From CAWCTD01 sp963798455 (lineage in GTDB: Bacteria > Acidobacteriota > Terriglobia > Bryobacterales > Bryobacteraceae), in contig CAWCTD010000003.1 in assembly GCA_963798455.1 (NCBI GenBank), forward strand, positions 1 to 64,000: DNA of 64,000 nt. The letters are read 5' to 3'. Positions within the stretch are counted from its first letter, which is position 1. Each line of letters starts with the position of its first letter. Under the pieces are notes generated by a model, which was not told where the DNA came from, did not search any database, and saw nothing but the letters and a program-made list of their open reading frames with translations. Below, piece after piece: positions 17,207-26,422 of this stretch. Position numbers and translations under genes: made by a program.

Positions 17207-17962
17207 GTGACGCGAACATGGGTGGTGTTTTGCCTTCTGACGTTCCCATCTGGGGTGCTGGCGCAGAGTCCGCCCCGGCCGGCAGAGGGACGGCCCATCG
17301 GCTGGACCCGGGTCGTTCCGGCTGTCGCCAGCGACCAGAAGCAGATCTGGACGTTTCCCGTGCGGGCCGCCCGCGGGAGTCATTGGCTGCCGCTCCTCGG
17401 CGTGTTGGGGACGACCGCCGCCATGATCGCCGCCGACCCGCATGACACTCCCTATTTCAAGCGCACGGATTCGTATCAAGGCTTCAACTCGGTGTTCAGC
17501 GGAAGAGACACGCAACTCGGCACGATCATCGCCCCATCCTCACTCTACGTCGCAGGGCTGATCCGGAAGGACCCGTACCAGCAGAAGACAGCTTTGCTGG
17601 CCGGCGTGGCGGTGGCCGATACCGCGATCGTCACCATCGTTTTGAAGGGCGCCACGAGCAGACTTCGCCCGCGCGACGTCCCGGTTTCCGGCGACTTCAG
17701 CAATACATGGTTCCAGAGCAAGGGCAACAACTGGCTGCAAGGCCACGGAAGTTTTCCTTCCGGCCACACGGCCGCCGCGTTCTCGGTGGCCACTGTTGTT
17801 GCGCGCCGTTACCGGAACCACCGCTGGCTGCCGTACGTGGCATACGGTCTGGCGGGCGTGGTGGCTTTCTCGCGGGTCTCGCTGACCTCCCATTTCCCCT
17901 CCGACGTGTTCATGGGGGCCGCCCTGGGCTACACCGTCAGCCGCTACGTGGTACTGCGGTGA
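17207..17962 (+). CDS. PAP2-family phosphatase, secreted/envelope
   Basis: A 251-residue protein from a GTG at 17207, preceded by a GAGAGGG ribosome site, opening a signal peptide (VFCLLTFPSGVLAQ). All three PAP2 motifs are present: KGATSRLRPRD, SFPSGHTAAAFSVATVVA and SRVSLTSHFPSD, giving the catalytic histidines. It probably removes phosphate from lipid phosphates such as undecaprenyl pyrophosphate or phosphatidic acid at the envelope. Its TGA overlaps the GTG of the next gene (GTGA), so it is translationally coupled to an outer-membrane barrel. Confidence 0.9.
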   Translation: MTRTWVVFCLLTFPSGVLAQSPPRPAEGRPIGWTRVVPAVASDQKQIWTFPVRAARGSHWLPLLGVLGTTAAMIAADPHDTPYFKRTDSYQGFNSVFSGRDTQLGTIIAPSSLYVAGLIRKDPYQQKTALLAGVAVADTAIVTIVLKGATSRLRPRDVPVSGDFSNTWFQSKGNNWLQGHGSFPSGHTAAAFSVATVVARRYRNHRWLPYVAYGLAGVVAFSRVSLTSHFPSDVFMGAALGYTVSRYVVLR

Positions 17963-20370
17963 CGGGCCGCACAACGCTCAGGCTCCCGTTTGCCCTGTTG
18001 TTCATAACTGCGCTCCTGTGCCGGGCCCAGGATTTCCCTGGAACGGATACCGTCTCAGGGCGGCTGCTCGCATCGGAGCCCACCACGGTGACCGACCCGC
18101 TGGACTTCTCCGGCCTCGCCAGCACGCGGCTGCCGCTCGTCTCCCAGCGGGCATTCTCGTGGACCGATGTCCGCATCAGCCTTCAAGGGTCCAATGTGAC
18201 AGATACTTACCAGCCTGGCCGGACGATCGCGTTTCCGGACCCGCAGGCCGTGGGCGACGTTGTGCTTCGGGGCGGTCTCAACCTGGCGACATCCCCGGCA
18301 TATGGCACGGAGATCGTCTTGTCCGCGCGCGAACCGGGCCCCGCGTGGCATGGCCGGCTCTCGAGCGGCAACACGGGCTCGCCGCTCGCTTCCAGTAACC
18401 TTCCTCCGCTGGCGGAACGAGGCATGCTCCAACAGCCCGAACACTACCGCTGGTTTACGCGCGAAGGCGTTCAAGCCGGAGGGCCGCTCGGCAAACGCGC
18501 CGATCTGCTGTTGTCCGGTGTGGGCCAATGGGCGTCGCAGACCGTCCCCCAGGCGCGGCCCGGTGAGGATCTGAACAGCCGCCTGATCTCCGGCGACGCC
18601 CGAGGCCGGGTTCAACTCGACCAGCGGAACCAGCTAGAAGCGAGCTTTGACACAACGCACATCTTCCGCTCGAATTGGGGCACGCCGGCGGGTCTGGAAG
18701 CGCTGGCGGGATACCGCATGAGCCCGTCTTTCACCGACCCGGCGGGATTCTCGGGGCTGAAGGAAATGGACAGCCTCGGTTCCCTGCGCGCCGGCTATAC
18801 GCGGGGCGGGGCAGTCCAGGTGCGCTACGGGTTCTCCAGGGCGCTTCTCAACACGACCCCCACCGGCCCGGCGGGGGCGCAGAGCGTCATCGACCTTGTC
18901 GGCGCCGTGAGGGGTGACACACCGCCGCTCACCAACCGGGCGGCGCGCACGCGTCACCAGTTGGATGCCGTGTTCACGCTTGCCAGTGGCCGGCATCGGT
19001 TCTTGATCGGAGGAGGCTGGGAACGAGCCGGGATCGTGAATGGCTGGAGCGCGCCGTCCAACCTGAACCTGATCACGGCCCTCGGCGTCCCGGATTTTGT
19101 CGTGATGCTGAACACGCCTACCGACAGCCGCTCGCACATTCAGGCGTTTTCAGCTTCGGTGCGGGATGAGGTGCGGATGGCACCGTGGCTGGCGGCCGAC
19201 ATTGCCCTCGTTGCGGATATCGCGCGCGGCGGGACGATCGCCTGGAACAGCGCATCCCCCCGGGCCGGCCTGAGTCTAACGCCGCTCTCCAGGCTTACGC
19301 TGCGTGGGAGTTACTCTCGCACTTATGCACCGCTGGCGGGGAGGTATCTCGACTACGGCAACGCGGCCAGTCTCGGTGGGACTCGTTTCCAGTGGATCGA
19401 CCGCAACGCGGACGGCCTCTGGCAGCCGTCGGAGACCAGTCGGTTGCTGGGACGGTTCGGCGGCCCATACTCGAACATAGACCGCGACCTGCGCCGGCCG
19501 CACGCGGACCAGTTCGACCTGGGCGCCGAAGCCTCCCTCCCACGCGGCGTCTCCGTTTCGCTTCGGCTCTTTCGCCGCGACGAGAAGGCTCGCATCGCCG
19601 CTGTGAACGTGGGCGTCCCGCCTCAGGCGTTTTCACCGGTGCAGATCCTGGACCCGGGGCCGGACGCGAAGCCTGGTACCTTCGACGATCAAGAACTGAC
19701 CGTATATGCCCAGGACCCGTCTACCCTGGGCCGCGATCAGTACTTGCTCACGAACCCGCCAGGCTTGAGGATGCTGAACTACGGGCTGGTGGCAGAGGCG
19801 GGAGGGGGTGTGCGTTTTGTCAAGATGCACGCCTCGTTCATGGCAGTGAAGTCATACGGTCCGACCAACCCCGGCAACGGGGTCCTGGAGAACGATCCGG
19901 GCGTCGTGGGCGCCCTGTTCCAGGATCCCAACACGGCTGTGCACGCCTCGGGCCGGACCTACTTCGACAGGGCCTACGTCGGAAAGGCTCAAGCGGTCGC
20001 GACTCTCCCCAGGAATCTCGGAGGTATCGAGCTGGCGACTACGGCCATCTACCTCGACGGGCTGGTCTTCGGAAGGAGGCTGCTCGTCACGGGGCTCCCG
20101 CAGGGGCCGTTTCTAGTGGCCACTACGGTCCGCGGAAGTCCCGAAGGCGGGAACCGCGCGGAGTATGCGCTGAACTGGAACCTCCGCCTGGGCCGGTCTT
20201 TCCCGGTTCGTCGCGCGAGCGTCAGGTTGTCGCTGGACCTCCTCAACGTCCTCAACGCCGGCAACAGGATCCAGGAGATGGATGCCAGCGGTCCTCTCTT
20301 CAACCAGCGCTTGCCGGTGGCGATCCAGTCTCCGCGCTTCCTGCGTTTTAATATGGAGTTTCTGTTCTGA
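17959..20370 (+). CDS. TonB-dependent-receptor-like outer-membrane beta-barrel
   Basis: About 803 residues from a GTG overlapping the PAP2 stop; a longer upstream frame exists but would overlap PAP2 heavily. A signal peptide (LPFALLFITALLCRAQ) is followed by a plug-like region (VSGRLLASEPTTVTDPLDFSGLASTRLPLVSQRAFSWTDVRISLQG) and many alternating aromatic strands. It ends in FLRFNMEFLF, with the terminal Phe typical of outer-membrane barrels. DGLWQPSE and DPGPDAKPGTFDDQEL in the loops look calcium-binding. No carboxypeptidase-like N-terminal domain is present. The ligand is unknown. Confidence 0.8.
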   Translation: MTGRTTLRLPFALLFITALLCRAQDFPGTDTVSGRLLASEPTTVTDPLDFSGLASTRLPLVSQRAFSWTDVRISLQGSNVTDTYQPGRTIAFPDPQAVGDVVLRGGLNLATSPAYGTEIVLSAREPGPAWHGRLSSGNTGSPLASSNLPPLAERGMLQQPEHYRWFTREGVQAGGPLGKRADLLLSGVGQWASQTVPQARPGEDLNSRLISGDARGRVQLDQRNQLEASFDTTHIFRSNWGTPAGLEALAGYRMSPSFTDPAGFSGLKEMDSLGSLRAGYTRGGAVQVRYGFSRALLNTTPTGPAGAQSVIDLVGAVRGDTPPLTNRAARTRHQLDAVFTLASGRHRFLIGGGWERAGIVNGWSAPSNLNLITALGVPDFVVMLNTPTDSRSHIQAFSASVRDEVRMAPWLAADIALVADIARGGTIAWNSASPRAGLSLTPLSRLTLRGSYSRTYAPLAGRYLDYGNAASLGGTRFQWIDRNADGLWQPSETSRLLGRFGGPYSNIDRDLRRPHADQFDLGAEASLPRGVSVSLRLFRRDEKARIAAVNVGVPPQAFSPVQILDPGPDAKPGTFDDQELTVYAQDPSTLGRDQYLLTNPPGLRMLNYGLVAEAGGGVRFVKMHASFMAVKSYGPTNPGNGVLENDPGVVGALFQDPNTAVHASGRTYFDRAYVGKAQAVATLPRNLGGIELATTAIYLDGLVFGRRLLVTGLPQGPFLVATTVRGSPEGGNRAEYALNWNLRLGRSFPVRRASVRLSLDLLNVLNAGNRIQEMDASGPLFNQRLPVAIQSPRFLRFNMEFLF

Positions 20371-20381
20371 ACGAATCCCGT

Positions 20382-23297
20382 ATGAGGTGGTTGTGCACCT
20401 TGGCGCTGATTCTTGTCTGCCGCTGCGCGCCTGCTGGCGAAGGGCTCACGCCCGCGGTCCTGGAATCCAGCTTGCTGCAAGAGGCGCCGCTCAAAGGCCG
20501 CAACTATCTGGATCTGCTCCCCGATATTTCGGAAGTGACTCGCGGACAGCAGGGCGGGAACATCGAGGGCTTCGGGCCGTATGCGCCGCGTGGCAATTCC
20601 AGCTTGAACAGCCTCGGCCAGCGCGGGCAGAACAACAATTTCCTTGTGGACGGCATGGACAACAACGAGAGCTGGCTTCGCGGCGCCGTCCTGGAACCCT
20701 CGATTGAGTCGATCGAGGCAGTGAGCCTGTTTGCGGCCTATGTCCCGGTGGACCTGGGCCACGCCACCGGAGCCAGCGTCAACGTGCAGACCCGCGCCGG
20801 GTCCAACCAAGTGCATGGAAGCCTGTTCGAGTACCTCCAAAACTCGGGTTGGAACGCGCGCAACTTCTTCGATGGAGCCCGGAAGCCCAGGCTTGCGCAG
20901 AACCAGTTCGGAGGCAGCATTGGCGGAGCGACGCGTCACAACGACTGGTTCCTCTTCCTTGGCTCCGAGCTGTCGCGCGAGCGCCGGGGCCTCACCGTGA
21001 TCTCGACGGTCCCCACCGCGGTGCAGAAATCGGGCGACTTCGGCGGCATCGCCATCTATGATCCCGTCACCATCAGCCAACAGCCGCCGGGCGATTTTGC
21101 GCGCCAGATCTTCCCCGGCAATCGAATACCGTCCTCGCGAATCCCGGTGCAGGCGCGCAACCTGATCGCGCTCTACCCCGACCCTAACCTGGCCGGCTCC
21201 GCCAACAACTACCGGTTTACGCCGGTCCTTGCCCGCGACAGCGGCAGGTTCGACGTTCGTTCCGACAAGAAATTGTCCGCCCGCGGCACGCTCTTCGCCC
21301 GCCTTAGCTACGAGAGGCGGGACGGGGAATCTCCGAGCGCGCTGCCCGCGGGACCTTTCGTCGCGAGCGATGCCACACAACACGCCGACGGAGCCGGCAC
21401 GAGGTTGACCGCGTGGGGCGCCGCTGTCTCCCAGACCTATACCCTGCGCCCCTCTCTGGTCAACGAGGTCCGGGCAGGCATGACGCGGTTCGATTTGAAC
21501 GGCTACGCCCTGGACCGCGGCCTGGACTCCGCTGCCGCTCTGGCCATACCCGGCTTGGGCACGGATGGCCTGCCGGGCATCCAGCCCACTGGTTACGCCC
21601 AGTTGGGGGCCACCGGACCGGTCCCGTTCGAAATCCGGACCACGAGCTACCAGGTGGACGACACCCTGTCGTGGATGGTGGGCCGGCACGCCTTGAAGTT
21701 CGGCGTCCAGGTGATCCGCAGGCACGCCGACGGCAATGCTTCCGAGTGGACGGGCCGGGGAACCTTCCTCTTCACTCCGGATTACACAAGCCAGCCCGGC
21801 GTGGACCACACGGGTGATTCGATCGCCTCTCTGCTGACCGGCTACCCTTCGGAAGTCCGGCGTGACATCCAGTACGCGCCTTTCCGTCTCCGCGGATGGG
21901 AATGGGCGGGCTTCGCTCAGGACGATATCCGCGTCCGGCGCAGGCTGACGGTTCAGGCCGGTCTTCGTTACTCGCTCTATCCGCCTGTAACGGAGGCGGA
22001 GGACCAGATGGTGAATTTCAATTTCAGCCGGGAGGCGCCGGCCCTGGATCAATTCGCCGGTCAGAACGGGGTCAATCAGTACGGGGGCCCGAACCGCAAG
22101 CGATGGGCGATCGCGCCTCGGATCGGCTTCGCGCTGGATGTCTTTGGAAACGGGGCCACGGTGCTTCGGGGCGGATTCAGCCAGTTGCTCGACACCGGCT
22201 CATATGCTGTGGAAGGAATTCTGGCGCGGAACCCTCCCTACGCGGCCAAACAAGACATTTTCGCCGGCTCGTTGCAACTCGGGCTCAACCTTGCCGAGGG
22301 TGTGCCTGTCCCAGAGCGCGGCCCCCTTCTCGACGTGGCCAGCCTCAACCGCGTCCGCGGGTCGATCTATGCCATTGAGCCCGCCGACTACACTTCCTAC
22401 TCGGATCAATGGGGATTGTTCCTGCAGCAGCACCTGAAGCCTGCCCTGACATTGGAAATCGGCGGCATGGGCTCGATGGGCATGCATCTGCATTCCACGC
22501 TGAACTACAACCAGCCGTACCCCGCGCCCACGCCGTACCCGTTGCGCCGCTATCCTTTCGAGCCTTATGTCTCCCGCATCGAGTATCTGGGCTTCTCCGG
22601 CGGCTCGACGTATTACGGAGGCCAGCTCAGGCTGACGGGTCAGTTAGGCTCCGGTCCGCGGCTTCTCGTGGGTTACAGATACGCGAAATCCCTGGATGAC
22701 GCGACCACGCCCGGCTCCAGCCAGCAAAGCCGCCCGCCCGGTGCGCAGTACATCTACAATTTGCGGCTGGTCCGCTCTCCGTCGCCGTTCGATGTCGCCC
22801 AGCGTGTCACATTGACCGGCTCCTGGGAGTTGGCGGGCTGGTGCGCTAGCGCCGCAGTCGTCATTCAGTCGGGCTTTCCTTTCACTCCCGAGCTGGCGGT
22901 CAACGGCCTCAACAACGGCGGCTTCTGGCTCCCGAACCGCGTCGGAGATGGGTCCTTGCCTTCGGATCAGCGCTCGTACCTGCATTGGTTCAACACCAGC
23001 CTGGACCGCGCTGATCCGAACCACGCGTTCGAGACCCCGTCCCTTTATCAGTACGGCAATTCGGGGTTCGATATTGTCCGAGGACCCGGGCTGGCCACGG
23101 TGGACGCGGCCCTGGCCAGAAGTTTCGCCCTTGCCAAGGGGCTGCGACTGAGGGCGCGCGTGGAGGCCTTCAACCTGCTGAACCGGACCAATTTTGCCCT
23201 GCCCAACCGCATCCTGGGCCTGGCGTCCTCCGGCATGATCAGCCATACCTCCACAGCCGCCCGCCAGTTCCAACTGGCGTTCAGGTTGGAGTGGTGA
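20382..23297 (+). CDS. Oar-like TonB-dependent outer-membrane receptor
   Basis: A 971-residue barrel protein. After a signal peptide come plug-domain features (LLPDISEVTRGQQGGNIEGFG, NNFLVDGMDNNESWLRG, GASVNVQTRAGSNQVHGSLFEY) typical of Acidobacterial Oar/TonB-dependent receptors, then PRIGFALDVFGNGATVLRGG and a C-terminal FQLAFRLEW. The N-terminal carboxypeptidase-regulatory domain usual in this family is missing, so this is a shortened architecture. The gene starts 11 bases after the first barrel gene and forms a PAP2-barrel-barrel operon. Substrate unknown. Confidence 0.85.
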   Translation: MRWLCTLALILVCRCAPAGEGLTPAVLESSLLQEAPLKGRNYLDLLPDISEVTRGQQGGNIEGFGPYAPRGNSSLNSLGQRGQNNNFLVDGMDNNESWLRGAVLEPSIESIEAVSLFAAYVPVDLGHATGASVNVQTRAGSNQVHGSLFEYLQNSGWNARNFFDGARKPRLAQNQFGGSIGGATRHNDWFLFLGSELSRERRGLTVISTVPTAVQKSGDFGGIAIYDPVTISQQPPGDFARQIFPGNRIPSSRIPVQARNLIALYPDPNLAGSANNYRFTPVLARDSGRFDVRSDKKLSARGTLFARLSYERRDGESPSALPAGPFVASDATQHADGAGTRLTAWGAAVSQTYTLRPSLVNEVRAGMTRFDLNGYALDRGLDSAAALAIPGLGTDGLPGIQPTGYAQLGATGPVPFEIRTTSYQVDDTLSWMVGRHALKFGVQVIRRHADGNASEWTGRGTFLFTPDYTSQPGVDHTGDSIASLLTGYPSEVRRDIQYAPFRLRGWEWAGFAQDDIRVRRRLTVQAGLRYSLYPPVTEAEDQMVNFNFSREAPALDQFAGQNGVNQYGGPNRKRWAIAPRIGFALDVFGNGATVLRGGFSQLLDTGSYAVEGILARNPPYAAKQDIFAGSLQLGLNLAEGVPVPERGPLLDVASLNRVRGSIYAIEPADYTSYSDQWGLFLQQHLKPALTLEIGGMGSMGMHLHSTLNYNQPYPAPTPYPLRRYPFEPYVSRIEYLGFSGGSTYYGGQLRLTGQLGSGPRLLVGYRYAKSLDDATTPGSSQQSRPPGAQYIYNLRLVRSPSPFDVAQRVTLTGSWELAGWCASAAVVIQSGFPFTPELAVNGLNNGGFWLPNRVGDGSLPSDQRSYLHWFNTSLDRADPNHAFETPSLYQYGNSGFDIVRGPGLATVDAALARSFALAKGLRLRARVEAFNLLNRTNFALPNRILGLASSGMISHTSTAARQFQLAFRLEW

Positions 23298-23300
23298 GGA

Positions 23301-23322
23301 CCGCTCCCTATGGTCGCGGCTC
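23301..23322. repeat. Interspersed CCGCTCCCT-CGGTCGCGGCTC repeat
   Basis: A short motif, CCGCTCCCTATGGTCGCGGC, recurs with few changes at 49770-49788 and inside the MITE-like element at 53960-53984. It lies in intergenic sequence between the convergent receptor and tonB genes. Confidence 0.6.
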
Positions 23323-23346
23323 AGTAGGAGCAGTTACCGAGGCTTC

Positions 23347-24116
23347 CTACCGGTTCAGCGCGAAGTTGACATCCACGTACAGGAGAATCTCGATCGGGTC
23401 GCCGTTGAGCGTGGGAGGCGTATAGCGCCACCTGCGAACCGCGGCCAAGGCTGCCTGTGCCAGAAGGGGATGCCCCTGAATCAGTTGAACGCCGCGGACA
23501 GCGCCGTCGGCGCCAATGATAGCCTCCACGTGCACGACCCCGGAGACTCGCGCCTGCCGGGCGAGCGTGGGGTACTCGGGCAGCGGGGCATAGAGGGGAG
23601 CCGGGGCCTGCACCCTGCCGCCAACCCTCAGCAGGGGAACCACGGGCGGCGCCGCAAGCGGTTCCACGTGGGGTGGGGGAGGAGCGGGGACAGGCGTACG
23701 AGCCACCTGGGCGATGACTGGGGCCAGCGCGCCTTGAGGATCGCCGGTCCCAAAGGGTACGCCGAGTCTGCCCCCGCTCTCGGGGCCGGCGGCCGGGACC
23801 GCCTCCGGGTCGACGATCATCGCCGGCCGTGGGGGGTACTTCACGGGCTCGAACAGCTTGGCGGGGTTGGCGGCTCGGCGGGGGGAGTCTTGGGCGCGCT
23901 GACCGGCACGGGAGCTTCGGTGGTCACGGGGTTGCCTGGCGGCACCAGCGGCGCAAAGAGACGAACCAGCCATTGCCCCTGAGGAAGCGTTTCGACAAAC
24001 ACCAGCGGCAACAGGATGCTGATTCCGATCAGGCCCAACTGGGCGGCGACGGAGACCATGAAGGTGTAAGGCCGCGCTGTCCGGCCGTGTGCTTCGACAA
24101 ACGCATACTCGAACAT
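23347..24116 (-). CDS. TonB energy transducer, frameshifted in the proline-rich linker
   Basis: TonB transmits proton-motive force to outer-membrane receptors. The start at 24116 (MFEYAFVEAHGRTARPYTFMVSVAAQLGLIGISILLPLVF) gives one membrane helix, followed by a proline-rich spacer. The C-terminal TonB domain is clear: YPTLARQARVSGVVHVEAIIGADGAVRGVQLIQGHPLLAQAALAAVRRWRYTPPTLNGDPIEI. The two halves are in different frames, with the slip near 23870 inside the linker, probably a one-base error in a G/C run. It lies next to two TonB-dependent receptor genes, its natural partners. Confidence 0.8.
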
Positions 24117-24462
24117 GACAACCCTCCTTCCGGCCCGCGGCGTCTCGTCCCAAGCATCTGTCCGCAGCCGACTATGTAGACACCGGATGGAGTTAGTAAG
24201 TTCCTGTTACTCGCAGCGCAGCGCCGCCCGCTGCCGGTGGAGCTGGTCAGCGATGGCGCGCTCCTGAGTTTGGAGGTCCATGGGTGGAAGGCTCGGGTCC
24301 AGAGGCGCGGCCGCCGGTTTGTCATCTTCCCCGCTGGGGTGGCTGAAAGCAGCCAGCGGTGGCCAAACCCGGCCAGCCCGGCATGTGCCTCTCCATTGAA
24401 AAACAAAGACTTAGCAACTGGCAGCAAACCTGCAGACCACAGGTCAGGGTGGAGGCCTGAAT
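24117..24462. other. Divergent intergenic region, tonB / secreted glycine-zipper gene
   Basis: Nothing recognisable beyond the presumed promoters of the two divergent genes. The stretch at about 24395-24425 is unusually A-rich (ATTGAAAAACAAAGACTT) for this genome, but no paired hexamers with good spacing were found. Confidence 0.35.
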
Positions 24463-25362
24463 ATGTGGACTCGACAGAGATGGATGCTTGCCAGCGCACT
24501 CTCGTTTGCGTTAGCCGGAGTGCTGCCTTTGCGCGCCCAGGAGGCCGCCCAGACGCCGGACCAGCCGTCCAGCGGCTGGCGCAAGTTCGAGCAGCCCGCT
24601 CAGAAGGACCCGCCGCCCGCGAATGAAGACCTCACTGTTCCCGCGGGCGCCTGGATCACGGTCCGGGTTGACCAGGAGCTTTCCAGTGACCACAATCAAG
24701 CGGGCGACGCTTTTACCGCGACGCTGGCCCAGCCGGTTGTGGCCAACGGGCTGGTGGTCGCCAGCCGCGGCCAGACGGTCGGTGGTCGCGTCGTCGAGGC
24801 GCAGAAGGCCGGCCGGGCGAAGGGCACTTCGCGCCTGGCTGTGGAGCTTTCCGAGCTGAGCCTCGTCGATGGACGGCAGGTACCGATCAGAACCAGGCTC
24901 ATGGAATACCAGGCCGGCACGTCCGTGGGCCGTGATGCAGGCGCGGTCGCGACCACCACGGGAGTCGGCGCGGCCATCGGCGCCGCCGCCGACGGTGGAT
25001 TCGGCGCGGGGATGGGAGCCATCGCGGGAGCTGCCGCCGGGATGATCGGCGTGCTGTCGACGCGCGGTAAGCCGACGGTGATCTACCCCGAAGCCCAGCT
25101 CACTTTCCGTTTGGAAGCGCCGCTCACCATTTCGACCGAATCCTCGGCGCAGGTGTTCCGGCCGGTCAACCCCGGCGATTACGAGCAGAAGACCCTGCGC
25201 CGGGAAGGCCGTGCACAAGCGCCTCCACCACCGCCAGGCTACTACTACGATCCCTGGTATTACCCCGGCTATTATCCGTATTACTGGGGACCGGGCCTGT
25301 ACTTCGGCATTTATTCTGGCCCCGGCTTCTACGGCCACCGAGGTTTCGGCCGCCGCTGGTGA
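24463..25362 (+). CDS. Secreted protein with glycine-zipper segment and Tyr/Pro-rich tail
   Basis: A 299-residue protein with a signal peptide (MWTRQRWMLASALSFALAGVLPLRAQ). Residues 50-150 form a predicted beta domain (LTVPAGAWITVRVDQELSSDHNQAGDAFTATLAQPVVANGLVVASRGQTVGGRV) like those of Acidobacterial secreted proteins of unknown function. Residues 165-200 are an Ala/Gly zipper (GAAIGAAADGGFGAGMGAIAGAAAG) that could insert in a membrane. The tail is rich in Tyr, Pro and Gly. Function unknown. It is convergent with the cation diffusion facilitator. Confidence 0.7.
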   Translation: MWTRQRWMLASALSFALAGVLPLRAQEAAQTPDQPSSGWRKFEQPAQKDPPPANEDLTVPAGAWITVRVDQELSSDHNQAGDAFTATLAQPVVANGLVVASRGQTVGGRVVEAQKAGRAKGTSRLAVELSELSLVDGRQVPIRTRLMEYQAGTSVGRDAGAVATTTGVGAAIGAAADGGFGAGMGAIAGAAAGMIGVLSTRGKPTVIYPEAQLTFRLEAPLTISTESSAQVFRPVNPGDYEQKTLRREGRAQAPPPPPGYYYDPWYYPGYYPYYWGPGLYFGIYSGPGFYGHRGFGRRW

Positions 25363-26288
25363 CGCGCCCCCGCTACGTCGCTTGCCCGAGGCCAGTTGGC
25401 TCGGGATGAACCGTGACGTTCCGAGCCGGGGGCGACCTGCTGAATCGCCCGTTCGATTTGTTCCGTCAGATCATGGGCTTGCTGTAGTGTCTGGTTCCCA
25501 TCCACTAACACATGAACGTCGATGAAGATTTGTGCGCCGGCCGTCCTGACCCGCACGTTATGGCAGTTGCCGACGCCGGGCAGTGCTTCGACGGCTGACG
25601 TGACCGCTTGCGCCATGCCAGCAGGAGCGGTGTCGAGCAGCGCAAGGATTGTACGCATCCCGAGTTTGTAGATGACATACAGGCAGATCACGGCGACCAT
25701 GGTGGCCGCGATCGAATCCGCCGACCGCAACGCCTCAAGCCGCGGGAAGCGTCTGCTCAATAGCAGCAAGACCAGCCCGATGATCACGACGCCGGAACTC
25801 CAGATGTCCGTGCTGAAATGAAGCGCGTCCGCTTCGAGAGCCTGGCTGTTGTGTTTCCTTGCCGCGCGGTAAAGCATCCGGGAGCGCGAGAAGTCCACCA
25901 CAATGGAGGTGATCATCACCACGAATGACCAGATGTTCACTTCCACCGCCACCTGCTTGGAAACAAGGCGCTCGACCGCCTCGGAGATAATCCAAACGCA
26001 CGTCCCCAGCAGGAGAACTGTTTCGGCGAGAGCGGACAAACTCTCGACCTTCCCATGGCCGTACAGATGGTCGCGGTCCGCCGGCCGGCTGGAAATGCGT
26101 ACCGCAAAGAGCGTCATGACGGCCGCCGCCAGATCCAGGCCGGAGTGCGCCGCCTCCGCGAGAATGCCCAGGCTGCTCGTCATCAGGCCGATGACCAGCT
26201 TGAAACCGGTCAGCCCAACGGCGGCGATCACTGAACTGGTTGCCGCCCACTGCTTCTCATGCTCGGCCTGGCGTGACAAGGGACTCAT
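25329..26288 (-). CDS. Cation diffusion facilitator (CDF) metal efflux protein, 3' frameshift
   Basis: An inner-membrane divalent-metal/proton antiporter. Metal-site motifs are HSGLD in the second helix and HFSTD in the fifth, with HLYGHGKVE between; the cytoplasmic domain has VRTAGAQIFIDVHVLVDGN. As sequenced the frame runs to 25329 and overlaps the neighbouring gene by 34 bases. After APGS the expected CDF ending (DVTVHPEPTGLGQAT) is one frame away and stops at 25373, clear of the neighbour. One extra A near 25420 explains both facts. It is divergent from the RND efflux cluster, with which it may share metal substrates. Confidence 0.9.
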   Translation of the reverse strand: MSPLSRQAEHEKQWAATSSVIAAVGLTGFKLVIGLMTSSLGILAEAAHSGLDLAAAVMTLFAVRISSRPADRDHLYGHGKVESLSALAETVLLLGTCVWIISEAVERLVSKQVAVEVNIWSFVVMITSIVVDFSRSRMLYRAARKHNSQALEADALHFSTDIWSSGVVIIGLVLLLLSRRFPRLEALRSADSIAATMVAVICLYVIYKLGMRTILALLDTAPAGMAQAVTSAVEALPGVGNCHNVRVRTAGAQIFIDVHVLVDGNQTLQQAHDLTEQIERAIQQVAPGSERHGSSRANWPRASDVAGARHQRRPKPRWP

Positions 26289-26422
26289 CTCCGGCGGTTT
26301 CCTCCCCTTTACCAGATTCTATTCTGGCATCTTGAGTGCCATCGAGACACCCCGATCGCTTCTGTTTCCGGCGCTCTGCTCCTGGGTGGTTTGCTCTGCT
26401 CGCGAGGGGTCCGGTATAGTGG

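Noticed and set aside
26392..26420. TTGCTC-N17/18-TATAGT promoter-like pair before the VCBS-like gene
   Set aside because: The -10 ends two bases before the annotated start codon, so it works only if translation starts later or the transcript is leaderless.
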